A DNA stretch of 64,000 bases from Glycomyces niveus (GTDB taxonomy: Bacteria; Actinomycetota; Actinomycetes; Mycobacteriales; Micromonosporaceae): positions 62,001 through 126,000 of the forward strand of contig NZ_JAGFNP010000014.1 of assembly GCF_017592475.1 (NCBI RefSeq), read 5' to 3'. The translations under genes and the position numbers were made by a program. Below are positions 7,501 through 15,533 of this stretch, one piece after another (the stretch's first letter is position 1; the number at the start of each line of letters is the position of its first letter). The notes beneath the pieces were generated by a model. That model worked only from the letters and a program-made list of their open reading frames with translations. It was not told the origin of the DNA and searched no databases.

Positions 7501-8145
7501 TTAGTGGATAGATGCGGTGGTGGCGGGTTCGTTCATCTCGTGCCGGTGGGCGCACGCGGCGATCATGTGCTCGTCGTGGGTGGCGATGGCAACGGTCGCG
7601 CCGCGGCGGGCGAAGTCGGTGAAGAGGCCGATGACGCGTTCGCGGTTCGCGGCGTCGAGGGAGGCCGTCGGTTCGTCGACGAACAGGACCCGCGCGTCGC
7701 GGTAGACGGCGCGGGCCAGGGCGAGGCGCTGCTTCTCCCCGCCGGAGAGGTGTCCGGCCGGCTCCCCTTCGCGGCCGCCGAGGCCGACGTGCTCCAGCGC
7801 CGCGCGCACCTTCGGGTCGGCGCGGCGGGTCCGGCGCAGCGCGACGTTGAACGCGACCGGCTCGTCGTCGATGATCCCGTAGTCCTGGAGCACGAAAGCG
7901 GCGTGATCGCGCCAGAACGCGCGGCGGGCCCGCGGCGATCCGCTCGAGATCGCGGTCCCGTCGGCGGTGACGCGTCCGGTCGTGGGCGGCAGCAGCAGCC
8001 CGAGCGTGTGCAGCAGCGTGGTCTTGCCCGAGCCGCTGGGGCCGGTCAGGGCGGTCATCTGCCCTGGGGCGCACCGTACTGACTCGCCGTGGATGATCCG
8101 GCGGCGGCCGATGGCGACGCCCACGTCGTGCGCTTCGATGATCAT
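7501..8145 (-). CDS. ABC transporter ATP-binding protein (FtsE/MacB-like)
   Basis: A 214-aa nucleotide-binding subunit. Walker A is GPSGSGKTT (about residues 35-43), the Q-loop is VLQDYG, the signature is LSGGEKQR, Walker B is VLFVDEPTAS, and the H-loop is ATHDEH. It is compact with little beyond the core. It is encoded 12 nt downstream of the large permease with a GGAGAGGA ribosome site, so the two should form one complex at the membrane. Families of this size with an FtsX-like partner export or extract peptides and lipids, or sense envelope stress, rather than import nutrients. Confidence 0.9.
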   Translation of the reverse strand: MIIEAHDVGVAIGRRRIIHGESVRCAPGQMTALTGPSGSGKTTLLHTLGLLLPPTTGRVTADGTAISSGSPRARRAFWRDHAAFVLQDYGIIDDEPVAFNVALRRTRRADPKVRAALEHVGLGGREGEPAGHLSGGEKQRLALARAVYRDARVLFVDEPTASLDAANRERVIGLFTDFARRGATVAIATHDEHMIAACAHRHEMNEPATTASIH

Positions 8146-8157
8146 GGTGGTCCTCTC

Positions 8158-10131
8158 CTAGAGCCTGCGGCGGGTGGTGCGGGAGAACACGGCCGCGGCG
8201 GCCGCTCCGTGTCCGAAGTAGAGTGCGGCGAGTGCCGCGGCGCCGGTGGCGGCCGTGGCCGCCAGCGCGAGCGGGTCGGTCAGGTGGAACGCGAGCACGA
8301 CCGCGACGATCGGTGCGCCGATGAGCAGTTCCCGCAGTGCACGCGGCCGCGCGGCCCGTTCCCAGGTCCCGCCGCTCAGCCGCATCGGAAAGTCGCGGCG
8401 GGCGTTCAGGAGCGCGGCGACGATCGCGTTCACGCCCGCCGAGACCGCGAACGCGACGGCTAGTGCGGCGACCGCGACGGCGAGGAGCCGCGCCAGGTAG
8501 GCCGCGAACTGGGCCTGGACGATGCCCTCCTCGGCCATGTACATGGGGAAGAGTTCGCCCGGGACGCCCAGTGACGCCAGGCCCGCTTCGTCCAGGCCGG
8601 CGGCGTCGAGCCGCTCCCTCGTGGGGTCGGCGCCGGTGAACACGATGTTTCCGGTGGAGGCCAGGTTGGCGATGTCGTCGTCGTCGAAGACGGAGCCGAT
8701 CGCGGGCGCTTCGAGGACCAGCACGTCGCCGCGGAACAGCAGCTCGCCCGAGCTGCCGCCCCCGGCGACCGGATACTGGACGCCCGGCGCGGGCGCGAGG
8801 AGCCGGACCGCTTCGAGCACGTCGGCGCCGTCAGTGTCCGTGCCCCGGCGCCACAGGTCCAGTTGGGCCCCGAGCTCGCGTTCGAGCATCTGCGTCGTCG
8901 ACGGCGAGTCGGCGTCGACGAGCGCATCGGGGCCGACCGAGCCGCCGACCAGTTCGACCCAGTTGGGGTTGACGATCGACACCGCCGAGTACGGGCCGAA
9001 GTCGCCGCCCCAGTCCGCTTCGGTGATCGTGTACGACATCGCCGCCGCCCCCTCGCTCTCGGCGGCGGCGACCATGCGGGCGAGGTCCGGGGCGATCACG
9101 TCGAAGTGCTCGTCCTCGATGACGAACGACAGCGACACCTGGTCGGAGAACTCGTTCCAGGCCGCGAGCTGCCGGGCCGTCTGCCCCGCGTCACTCGAGG
9201 CCGTCCACGCCGGGCCCGCGCATGCGACGAGCGCGATGAGGGTGGCGGCCTGCACGGCCCGCGCCGGCCCCCGCAGCGTCGTCGCAGCGGGCCGGCGCGT
9301 CGCGAACAGGTCCGCCGAAGGCCAAGCGAGGCAGGACGTCACGACGATCACCACGGCCGACACCGCCAGGGTCACCGCCTCGAACAGCAGCAGGCCCGCC
9401 GCGAACACCGGCACGTACACCCCGCCGCGCAGCACCCCCACCAGGGCGCCCGCGACCGCCGCGACCAGCACCGCGGAGCCGACCAGGAGCAGCAGGTATC
9501 CGCCCACGTCCTGCGCCTGGATGCGCAGCGGGCTGCCGCCGCCGAGGACCCGCAGCGCCCGGGAGCGGGCCCGGGACGCGAGCCAGAACACCGTCAGCGC
9601 GGCCACCAGCAGTGCCGCGGCCAGCACCGGGGCCGCGAACCCCGTCTCCAGGGCCAGGTGCAGGACCGTGTCGAGCACTGCGGCGTCGAGGCGCGTCACC
9701 GCGACCCCCTGCGACGTGAGTTCGGCGATCGCCGCGTCGAGTTCCGCCGGGTCCTGGACGAAATAGGTGCCGTCAGGCGGCGAGTCGGCCAAGCGCTCGA
9801 CGCCGAGCACCGGCGACGGCTCCCGGTCCCCGAACCAGGCGACCTCCCCGGCCGGCGCCCCGTCCATCGCCACGAACACTTCGCGGCGGTGGTCGTCCAG
9901 GTCGGGCGCGAGCTTGAACAGTCCCAAGTGGTGCTCGCGCCCGACCGATACGACGAGGTCGGTCGCGGCCCGCCGGTCCAACTGCGCGTCGTCGAAGTCC
10001 AATGCGATGCGCGCCTGCGCGCCGAGTCCCTGCGGCCAGGACCGGTCGTGGAAGTCCGCGACCATCACCGCCATGAACCCCAGCAGGGCGAACAGGGCGG
10101 CCATCGTCGCCGCGACGATCTTCTTCTGCAT
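8158..10131 (-). CDS. Large FtsX/DUF1430-like ABC permease
   Basis: A 657-aa membrane protein. One N-terminal helix (residues 5-26) is followed by an extracytoplasmic domain of about 130 residues, then helices near 160-185, 210-240, 250-275 and 295-310. A second extracytoplasmic domain of about 220 residues comes next, and three C-terminal helices. This resembles bacteriocin-associated integral membrane (putative immunity) proteins of the DUF1430 group, which pair with an FtsE-like ATPase. The ATG at 10131 (MQKKIVAAT...) was chosen because the longer upstream frame runs opposite the histidine kinase gene. The substrate is unknown; the neighbouring two-component system suggests induction by an envelope-active compound. 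Confidence 0.75.
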   Translation of the reverse strand: MQKKIVAATMAALFALLGFMAVMVADFHDRSWPQGLGAQARIALDFDDAQLDRRAATDLVVSVGREHHLGLFKLAPDLDDHRREVFVAMDGAPAGEVAWFGDREPSPVLGVERLADSPPDGTYFVQDPAELDAAIAELTSQGVAVTRLDAAVLDTVLHLALETGFAAPVLAAALLVAALTVFWLASRARSRALRVLGGGSPLRIQAQDVGGYLLLLVGSAVLVAAVAGALVGVLRGGVYVPVFAAGLLLFEAVTLAVSAVVIVVTSCLAWPSADLFATRRPAATTLRGPARAVQAATLIALVACAGPAWTASSDAGQTARQLAAWNEFSDQVSLSFVIEDEHFDVIAPDLARMVAAAESEGAAAMSYTITEADWGGDFGPYSAVSIVNPNWVELVGGSVGPDALVDADSPSTTQMLERELGAQLDLWRRGTDTDGADVLEAVRLLAPAPGVQYPVAGGGSSGELLFRGDVLVLEAPAIGSVFDDDDIANLASTGNIVFTGADPTRERLDAAGLDEAGLASLGVPGELFPMYMAEEGIVQAQFAAYLARLLAVAVAALAVAFAVSAGVNAIVAALLNARRDFPMRLSGGTWERAARPRALRELLIGAPIVAVVLAFHLTDPLALAATAATGAAALAALYFGHGAAAAAVFSRTTRRRL

Positions 10132-10250
10132 GGCCCCAGTCAACGAGAACCGGGCGGTCCGGCGCATCGGCCCGCGGCCTGGACTTCGCCGCGCGCCACG
10201 GACCCCGGTCCGTAGGCCCCAGGTCCGATGCCCGAAGCCGGGCCGGCCCA

Positions 10251-10256
10251 TACGAT
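10251..10256 (+). promoter_or_regulatory. -10 element of histidine kinase, leaderless arrangement
   Basis: TACGAT ends 7 nt before the ATG at 10264, which itself has no clear ribosome site. A transcript starting at or just before the start codon is expected. Confidence 0.5.
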
Positions 10257-10263
10257 GGGGCGC

Positions 10264-11115
10264 ATGGCAGCATCTCCGCCCTCGGCAGTAGCGAAACGAC
10301 TGGGCGTCGCGGCCGCGGCCGCCGCGGTCCTTATCGCCGTCGCCGCGCTGCTGCTCGGCCTGAGCCCGCTGGCCACCGCCGCGGCGGCACTCGTCTTCGC
10401 GCTCGCGGCCGCACTGTGGGCTTTGGTACGGCTGCGCCGGGAACGCGCCCGCCTGCGCACCGAAGTCCACGACCTCGAGGTCTCGGCACTGCTGCTCGCC
10501 GAGCGCATCCGCGTCGCCCGGGAGGTCCACGACCTGGTCTCGCACGGGCTCGGCATGATCACCGTCCGCGCCTCCAGCGCCCTCCACCTCGCCGGGCAGG
10601 ACCCCGGTCGCGCCGACGCGCTGTCCGCGGCCCTCGCGGACATCGAGCAGACCAGCCGTGAGGCGACCAGCGGTCTGCGCCGCACCATCCAGGCCCTCCG
10701 CGACCCCGACGAGACCGCCGCACTGCGGCCGGTCGAGACGCTGGAGGCGCTGCCCGCCATCATCGCCGGGGCCGAAGCCTCCGGTCTGACGGTCGACTAC
10801 CGGCACGGCGACACCGCCGCCGTCCCGGCCAGCGTCCAGGCCACGATCGTCGCCCTCGTCCGGGAGGGCCTCGCCAACGCGGCGCGCCACGCCGGACCCA
10901 CGGCCGTCGCCGTGGACCTCGACTCCGACCAGGACGCCGTGACCGTCCGCGTCCGGGATGCCGGTCCCGCCCCGTCGTGGCGGGCCCGCCCCGGTTCCGG
11001 CCACGGGCTCACCGGGCTCCGCGAGCGCGTCGCGGCCCTGGGCGGCACCCTCCACGCGGGGCCCGCCGCGGGCGGCTACGAACTGCGCGCCGCGTTCCCC
11101 GGAGCGGCCCCGTGA
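10264..11115 (+). CDS. Sensor histidine kinase, NarL/DesK type
   Basis: A 283-aa kinase with two short membrane helices (about residues 14-33 and 37-56) and almost no extracytoplasmic loop. A HisKA_3 dimerisation domain follows with REVHDLVSHGLGM, in which His89 is the likely phosphoacceptor. The HATPase has the N-box LVREGLANAARHA and a G-box near GSGHGLTGLRERV. Kinases this small with no sensor domain commonly sense through the membrane or through a partner ABC transporter. It is transcribed away from the ABC permease and overlaps the response regulator by GTGA. The first ATG after the -10 box was chosen. Confidence 0.9.
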   Translation: MAASPPSAVAKRLGVAAAAAAVLIAVAALLLGLSPLATAAAALVFALAAALWALVRLRRERARLRTEVHDLEVSALLLAERIRVAREVHDLVSHGLGMITVRASSALHLAGQDPGRADALSAALADIEQTSREATSGLRRTIQALRDPDETAALRPVETLEALPAIIAGAEASGLTVDYRHGDTAAVPASVQATIVALVREGLANAARHAGPTAVAVDLDSDQDAVTVRVRDAGPAPSWRARPGSGHGLTGLRERVAALGGTLHAGPAAGGYELRAAFPGAAP

Positions 11116-11822
11116 CCGCCGACCCGGCCGCGGGCATCCGCGTGGTCCTCGCCGACGACCACGGTCTCCTGCGCGAGAGCCTCGCAGCCGTCATCGACTC
11201 CGATCCCGGACTCCACGTCGTCGGCCAGGCCTCCGACGGTGCCGAAGCCGTCGAGGTCGTCGGCAGGGCCGTGCCCGACGTGGTCCTGATGGACGTGCGG
11301 ATGCCCGAAATGGACGGACTGGAGGCGACCCGGCTCATCTGCGCGGATCCGGCGCTGCAGCGCACCCGCGTCATCGTCCTGAGCATGTTCGCGCTCGACG
11401 AGTACGTCCATCGGGCGCTGCGCAACGGGGCCAGCGGTTTCCTGCTCAAGGACGCCCGGCCCGCCGACCTCATCGACGCGATCAAGCGCACCAGCGCAGC
11501 GGAGTCGCTGTTCGCGCCCAGCATTCTGACCCGACTCGTAGAGAACTACCTCGACGCCGCGCCGGGTCGGCCCGGCCTCCGGCGGCTGGAGGAGCACCGA
11601 CTCACCGAACGCGAGACCGAGGTGCTCGTCCTCGTCGCGAGAGGACTGTCGAACGACGAGATCGCCGCCCGCCTCCACCTGGCGGTGAAGACCGTCAAGC
11701 ACCACATCTCGCACCTGCTCGCCAAGACCGCGTCCCGCGACCGGGCCCAGCTCGTCATCACCGCCTACGACACCGGGCTCGTGCGGCCCGACCCGAGGCG
11801 GGCCGGCCCTTGCGCCTCGTGA
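11112..11822 (+). CDS. LuxR/NarL-family response regulator
   Basis: A 236-aa regulator starting with GTG that overlaps the stop of its kinase. The receiver domain has acidic residues Asp15/Asp16, phosphoacceptor Asp61 in VVLMDVRMPEMDGL, the Thr/Ser switch in VIVLSMF, and Lys in FLLKDA. The C-terminal LuxR helix-turn-helix runs over LTERETEVLVLVARGLSNDEIA and VKTVKHHISHLLAK. It probably regulates the divergent ABC operon, by analogy with other kinase/ABC pairs. Confidence 0.93.
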   Translation: MTADPAAGIRVVLADDHGLLRESLAAVIDSDPGLHVVGQASDGAEAVEVVGRAVPDVVLMDVRMPEMDGLEATRLICADPALQRTRVIVLSMFALDEYVHRALRNGASGFLLKDARPADLIDAIKRTSAAESLFAPSILTRLVENYLDAAPGRPGLRRLEEHRLTERETEVLVLVARGLSNDEIAARLHLAVKTVKHHISHLLAKTASRDRAQLVITAYDTGLVRPDPRRAGPCAS

Positions 11823-11844
11823 GCGGCAATCACGCCGCGAATCC

Positions 11845-11914
11845 GAAACTTCCGGAGAAAGTTCCGATAGTTCCCCGAAACTTATTGACGAAGCTCGATG
11901 CCGTGCGCATACTT
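11845..11914 (+). promoter_or_regulatory. Repeated GAAA(C/G)TT elements and promoter of the xylanase gene
   Basis: Three copies of GAAA(C/G)TT lie at 11845, 11857 and 11877, followed by a TTGACG -35 box (11885-11890), an 18-nt spacer and ATACTT (11909-11914) as -10. The third repeat touches the -35 box, a position suited to repression. GAAANTTTC-type elements have been described upstream of Streptomyces xylanase genes; the link here is by resemblance only. Confidence 0.5.
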
Positions 11915-11951
11915 CTCAAATCGATACTCTTCGATGCGATTTGGAGGACGC

Positions 11952-12653
11952 ATGTCTGAGACACAGCCCCCGAAGGAACCCGCCACCCCGTTCAGCCGCA
12001 GGGGACTCCTGCTCGGCGGCGGGGCGCTCGCGCTCGGCGCGGCGTCGGCGCTCGCCCTTCCCGGCACCGCGAACGCGCAGACCCTGACACAGAACGCGAC
12101 CGGCACCCACAACGGGTACTACTACTCCTTCTGGACCGACTCACCGGGCCGCGCCTCGATGACCCTCGGCTCGGGCGGGAACTACAGCTCCCAGTGGAAC
12201 GGCGCCAACAACTGGGTCGGCGGCAAGGGCTGGGCCAACGGCGGGCGCCGCAACGTCAACTACAACGGCTGGGTCCTCCACGGCAGCAACGGCTATCTCG
12301 CCCTCTACGGCTGGACGTCGAACCCGCTGGTGGAGTACTACATCGTCGAGTCGCACGGCCCGTACAACCCCAGCAGCGGCGCGACCCACCGCGGCACCGC
12401 CTACATCAACGGCAGCAACTACACCCTCGGGCACTCCATGCGCTACAACGCGCCTTCCGTGGAGGGCACCAAGACCTTCGCGCAGTACTGGAGCGTCCGC
12501 CAGAACCTGCGAAGCAGCGGCACCATCGACACCGGCGCCCACTTCGACGCCTGGGCCCGCGCCGGGATGAACCTGGGCGCGTTCAGCTACTACATGATCA
12601 TGGCGACCGAGGGCTACCAGTCCACCGGCAGCTCCAACATCACCGTCAGCTGA
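11952..12653 (+). CDS. Secreted endo-1,4-beta-xylanase, GH11
   Basis: The 233-aa protein hydrolyses internal beta-1,4 bonds of xylan outside the cell. It has a twin-arginine signal (SRRGLLLGG at 15-23, hydrophobic core, probable cleavage after Ala42), so it is exported folded by Tat. The mature part is a single GH11 jelly roll: NGYYYSFWTD, GKGW, YLALYGWTSNPLVEYYIVES with nucleophile Glu128, and ATEGYQSTGSSNITV with acid/base Glu220. No carbohydrate-binding module is attached. The ATG at 11952 has a GGAGGA ribosome site; earlier in-frame starts lack one. It stands alone with its own promoter and terminator. Confidence 0.96.
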   Translation: MSETQPPKEPATPFSRRGLLLGGGALALGAASALALPGTANAQTLTQNATGTHNGYYYSFWTDSPGRASMTLGSGGNYSSQWNGANNWVGGKGWANGGRRNVNYNGWVLHGSNGYLALYGWTSNPLVEYYIVESHGPYNPSSGATHRGTAYINGSNYTLGHSMRYNAPSVEGTKTFAQYWSVRQNLRSSGTIDTGAHFDAWARAGMNLGAFSYYMIMATEGYQSTGSSNITVS

Positions 12654-12664
12654 TCCGAGTCGAG

Positions 12665-12690
12665 AAGGGAGGCGCGGTCGCGCCTCCCTT
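12665..12690 (+). terminator. Rho-independent terminator of the xylanase gene
   Basis: A 12-bp inverted repeat (12665-12676 with 12679-12690) is followed by TTTT, directly after the xylanase stop. Confidence 0.85.
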
Positions 12691-12699
12691 TTCCGTGCC

Positions 12700-12729
12700 T
12701 TGACAAGGGTTCTCGCGCCCGGATACGCT
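12700..12729 (+). promoter_or_regulatory. Promoter candidate for the GYVF-repeat protein gene
   Basis: TTGACA (12700-12705) is followed after 18 nt by TACGCT (12724-12729). A short A+T-rich stretch with a second TTGACA (12751) lies between this and the start codon. Confidence 0.4.
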
Positions 12730-12774
12730 GGACCCTCCATATTTGTAGATTTGACAATATAGGGCGGGTGCACG

Positions 12775-13161
12775 ATGGGCGAGGACGAGCAGGGCGGGTA
12801 CGTGTTCCGGGGGAGCGTGCAGACCGGGGCGATCGGGAACGGGGCGTCGGCCACGGTCGGGGCCATCGGGGAGGGCGCGCGCGGGTACGTGTTCGCCGGC
12901 GGGCGGGAGGCCGACCGGGAGCTGCTGCGGCTCATCGCGGAGCTGCGCGCGGTCCTGGACGAGCTGCGCGAAAGCGTCGGCGCGGACTACGAGGTCATCG
13001 CGGACACCATCGACGACCTCGAGGAGTCGGTCGTCGAAGCCAAGCCGCCCGGGCGCCTCCACAGCAAGCTCAAGGCCATGGAGCGGCTGGTGAGCCCGTT
13101 CGCGGCGCTCGCCGAACTCGTGGCGAAGCTGCTGGACCTGCTGCCGCGCAGCGAGTCCTGA
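12775..13161 (+). CDS. Small protein with glycine-rich N-terminus and helical C-terminus
   Basis: A 128-aa product of unrecognised family. The N-terminal 40 residues are Gly/Ala/Val-rich with two GYVF units (GGYVFRGSVQTGAIGNG and GARGYVFAGG) around a GAIGNGASATVGAIGEG core. The remainder is predicted helical with heptad-like leucines (READRELLRLIAELRAVLDEL and FAALAELVAKLLDLL). There are no cysteines, signal or membrane helix. The layout of a short beta-prone motif joined to helices resembles amyloid-motif adaptor proteins of actinobacterial signalling systems, but this is only a resemblance. It is a single-gene unit with strong hairpins on its 3' side. Confidence 0.7.
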   Translation: MGEDEQGGYVFRGSVQTGAIGNGASATVGAIGEGARGYVFAGGREADRELLRLIAELRAVLDELRESVGADYEVIADTIDDLEESVVEAKPPGRLHSKLKAMERLVSPFAALAELVAKLLDLLPRSES

Positions 13162-13169
13162 GACGCGGC

Positions 13170-13199
13170 AGCGGGCGGGACCCGGTGGTCCCGCCCGCT
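13170..13199 (+). terminator. 13-bp hairpin terminator
   Basis: Perfect arms 13170-13182 and 13187-13199 with a 4-nt loop begin 9 nt after the stop codon at 13161. Confidence 0.8.
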
Positions 13200-13251
13200 G
13201 ATTCTCAGTGTGTCAGCACTGTTCGCGAATATCTGAAGATCAAGTGCAGAG

Positions 13252-13281
13252 CTCGGGGAGGCCCCCACCGGCCTCCCCGAG
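13252..13281. terminator. Second hairpin between convergent genes
   Basis: An 11-bp perfect stem (13252-13262 with 13271-13281) lies between the rightward 128-aa gene and the leftward 103-aa gene. It has no U-tract and probably serves the leftward gene. Confidence 0.6.
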
Positions 13282-13355
13282 GCTCTATCCCACCAAACAG
13301 AACAAAGTCTCGGGGCGCTGCGACCCCTGCCGGGCTCGCAGCGCGGTCTTCTTGC

Positions 13356-13667
13356 TTAACGGAAACGCGCGGTGTAGATGTCGCCGTCGCGGATCCAGGC
13401 GAGCTGGAGCGAGGCGAACATGTCGTCCACGATCTCCTCGTCCGGGAGCCCGTAGTGCTCGCCGAGGCTCCGGCCGCGGTAGTGCCACAGGAGTCCTCTC
13501 TGGACCTGGGCGGCATCCGCGGTGTGCTTCCCGCACGAGCGGGCGCAACGGTAAAGGACGTGTCCGCTGCGGTCGTACTCGATCGCCATCACCTGCTGGC
13601 ACATCGAGCTCCGCAGCTTGCCTGCCGCAGCCGACCCCAGCAACGTCTGGGCCTCAAGACGTTCCAT
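13356..13667 (-). CDS. Hypothetical protein, 103 aa
   Basis: An unrecognised small soluble protein. The centre carries CQQVMAIEYDRSGHVLYRCARSCGKH, with three cysteines and a histidine that could form a metal site or disulfide, then a stretch rich in aromatic and acidic residues (LLWHYRGRSLGEHYGLPDEEIVDDMF). The ATG at 13667 follows an AGAGGGG ribosome site, and coding bias fits the genome. A longer frame to 13874 exists but has no ribosome site. It is transcribed divergently from the DUF397 gene across a palindrome-rich spacer. Function is not assignable. Confidence 0.6.
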   Translation of the reverse strand: MERLEAQTLLGSAAAGKLRSSMCQQVMAIEYDRSGHVLYRCARSCGKHTADAAQVQRGLLWHYRGRSLGEHYGLPDEEIVDDMFASLQLAWIRDGDIYTARFR

Positions 13668-13879
13668 GGCACCCACCCCTCTTCGGCGACGATCGGACCT
13701 CACCGGAACGCGCCCGGCCAGGTTCTGCAAAACCACTGGCGTGTCCGGTTGTGCGATGCAGGTCGCCGCGAGGCGAAGGCGATTGCCGTACCGAGGGATT
13801 TGCGTCTCCTTGGTCGACGATGCGCCGTCGCGTGCACGAGCGCCGGTTTGACGGCTTTTCGAGCCCGTGACCACGGTCG

Positions 13880-14160
13880 CACACTTTCAGCGTCCGTGTC
13901 TATGTGCATTCTCACATGAATCCTAACATGCATCAACACGGGGCAGATGCACGTGCATCCGCGCGCGCATCTGCGCGAGCATCCTCATGTGCACTCACTC
14001 TGTGTAATGTGGGACACTTGATCCGACCAGCGATGGGGATGTCGGAAAACTCCTCCGCGCGGCCGCTCTGGTAGGGCCGTGCCCGGAATCACCCGACCTA
14101 ACCGGAAGCAGTCGCATTTTCGGAAAGATCCGGTCGGAGACGCCGGCCATTGGTGGAAGG
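13880..14160. other. A+T-richer intergenic spacer with clustered palindromes
   Basis: This spacer has no gene. Between about 13895 and 14010 it contains many ATGCA/TGCAT and CACAT/ATGTG words, a perfect 14-bp palindrome (13946-13959, GATGCACGTGCATC), and the inverted pair ATGTG/CACAT just before it. It separates two divergent small genes and may hold their operators. Confidence 0.5.
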
Positions 14161-14166
14161 ATCTGA

Positions 14167-14412
14167 ATGGACAAGGCACGTAACGGCATCCCGGCAGGGG
14201 AGCTTCCCTCGACACTGGCCTGGCGCAAGAGCGTCCGCAGCGGCCCCAACGGCGGCAACTGCGTCGAGCTGGCAACGCTCCCCGGCGGCGAGGAGATCGC
14301 AGTACGGAACTCTCGCTTCCCCGAGGGCCCGGCCCTCATCTACACGGTGGCCGAGATCCGCGCGCTCGTCGAAGGCGCCAAGGACGGCGAGTTCGACGAC
14401 ATGATCGCTTAG
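14167..14412 (+). CDS. DUF397 protein
   Basis: The 81-aa product has the DUF397 core: LAWRKSVRSGPNGGNCVELA, then EEIAVRNSRFPEGPAL, then a helix ending in DGEFDD. In streptomycetes and relatives such proteins are encoded beside XRE regulators with a DUF5753 sensor domain. The pairs have been proposed to act as toxin-antitoxin or morphogenesis switches (BldB/WhiJ-AbaA-like loci). Here the XRE gene follows in the same direction 117 nt later. No catalytic residues are evident. Start ATG at 14167. Confidence 0.88.
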   Translation: MDKARNGIPAGELPSTLAWRKSVRSGPNGGNCVELATLPGGEEIAVRNSRFPEGPALIYTVAEIRALVEGAKDGEFDDMIA

Positions 14413-14529
14413 GACGCCCCGGGGCGAGAGCCCTTGGGCACCACTCACCCTGGCGGGACCGGCCGAGCGGCTACCCTGTCAGGGTGAGTTTTTCGTACAC
14501 GGCCCGTTGATCTCGGAGGGAGGTGAGCC

Positions 14530-15411
14530 ATGGCGAAGTTGAACCCGGACGACCTGCCCAGCGGGACGACCACGCTGCGCGTCATGATCGGCAGCAAACT
14601 GCGGCAGTTGCGCCAGGACGCCGACATCTCCCGCGAGGACGCGGCGTACGAGATCCGGGCCGACGCCACCAAGATCAGCCGGATCGAGCTCGGCCGCGTC
14701 TCCTTCCGGCTGCGCGACGTCCGCGACCTGATGATCATGTACGGCGTCACCGACGAGGACGAGATCGAGCGCGTCGTCGAGATGGCCAGCGAGGCCAACC
14801 GGCCGAGCAAGTGGAAGCGGTACAACGACTTCCTGCCCGACTGGTTCAGCAACTACCTGGAGATGGAAGGCGCCGCCTCGATGATCCGCACCTACGAGGT
14901 GCAGGTCATCCCCGGTCTGCTGCAGCACGAGGCCTACGCCCGCTCCGTCATGATGCTCGGATACGGCCACACGCCGCTCACCGAGATCGACAAGCGCATC
15001 GAAGTGCGCATGAAGCGCCAGGAAGTCCTCGACCGCGCGGAGAAGCGGCCCGAGCTGTGGGCCGTCATCGACGAGGCCGCGCTGCACCGCCCGTTCGGCG
15101 GCGCCAATGTGATGTACGGGCAGATCAAGGCCCTCATGGAGTTCTGCGACAAGCCGAATGTGCGCATCCAGATCGTGCCGTTCACCGCCGGCGCCCACTC
15201 CGGTGCGGGCGCACCCTTCACCTGGCTGCGCTTCGCCTACGAGGAACTCAGCGACGTCATCTACCTGGAGCACCTCACCGGCGGCCTGTATCTCGAGCGC
15301 GACAACGAGATCGACGCCTACCAGGCGGCCATGGAGCACCTGTGCGTCCAGGCCACCCAGCCGCACAAGACCCAGGACTTCCTGAAGAACATCCTCGATC
15401 AATACAGTTAG
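14530..15411 (+). CDS. XRE-family regulator with DUF5753 domain
   Basis: A 293-aa regulator. The N-terminal helix-turn-helix covers about residues 18-75 (LRQLRQDADISREDAAYEI... KISRIELGRVSFRLRDVRDLMIMYGV). The remaining 190 residues form the DUF5753 domain, with the hallmark YEVQVIPGLLQHEAYARSVM, a WAVIDEAALHRPFGG stretch, and VRIQIVPFTAGAHSG. The ATG at 14530 sits behind GGAGGGAGGT. It probably controls itself and the DUF397 partner just upstream. The signal sensed by DUF5753 is not known in general. Confidence 0.93.
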   Translation: MAKLNPDDLPSGTTTLRVMIGSKLRQLRQDADISREDAAYEIRADATKISRIELGRVSFRLRDVRDLMIMYGVTDEDEIERVVEMASEANRPSKWKRYNDFLPDWFSNYLEMEGAASMIRTYEVQVIPGLLQHEAYARSVMMLGYGHTPLTEIDKRIEVRMKRQEVLDRAEKRPELWAVIDEAALHRPFGGANVMYGQIKALMEFCDKPNVRIQIVPFTAGAHSGAGAPFTWLRFAYEELSDVIYLEHLTGGLYLERDNEIDAYQAAMEHLCVQATQPHKTQDFLKNILDQYS

Positions 15412-15490
15412 TAACCGCCGTGCTGTCTGGACGGACGCGCACCGGATCTCGAAATTCACCCGATCGAGTGAGGCCGCACGTCACGACGAA

Positions 15491-15516
15491 GGCGCGCGAC
15501 TTCCCCACCGCGCGCC
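15491..15516 (-). terminator. Terminator of the first DUF574 methyltransferase
   Basis: An 8-bp G+C stem (15491-15498 with 15509-15516) with a 10-nt loop lies 17 nt beyond the leftward stop, between convergent genes. Confidence 0.6.
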
Positions 15517-15533
15517 CTCACTGCTGCTGCGTA

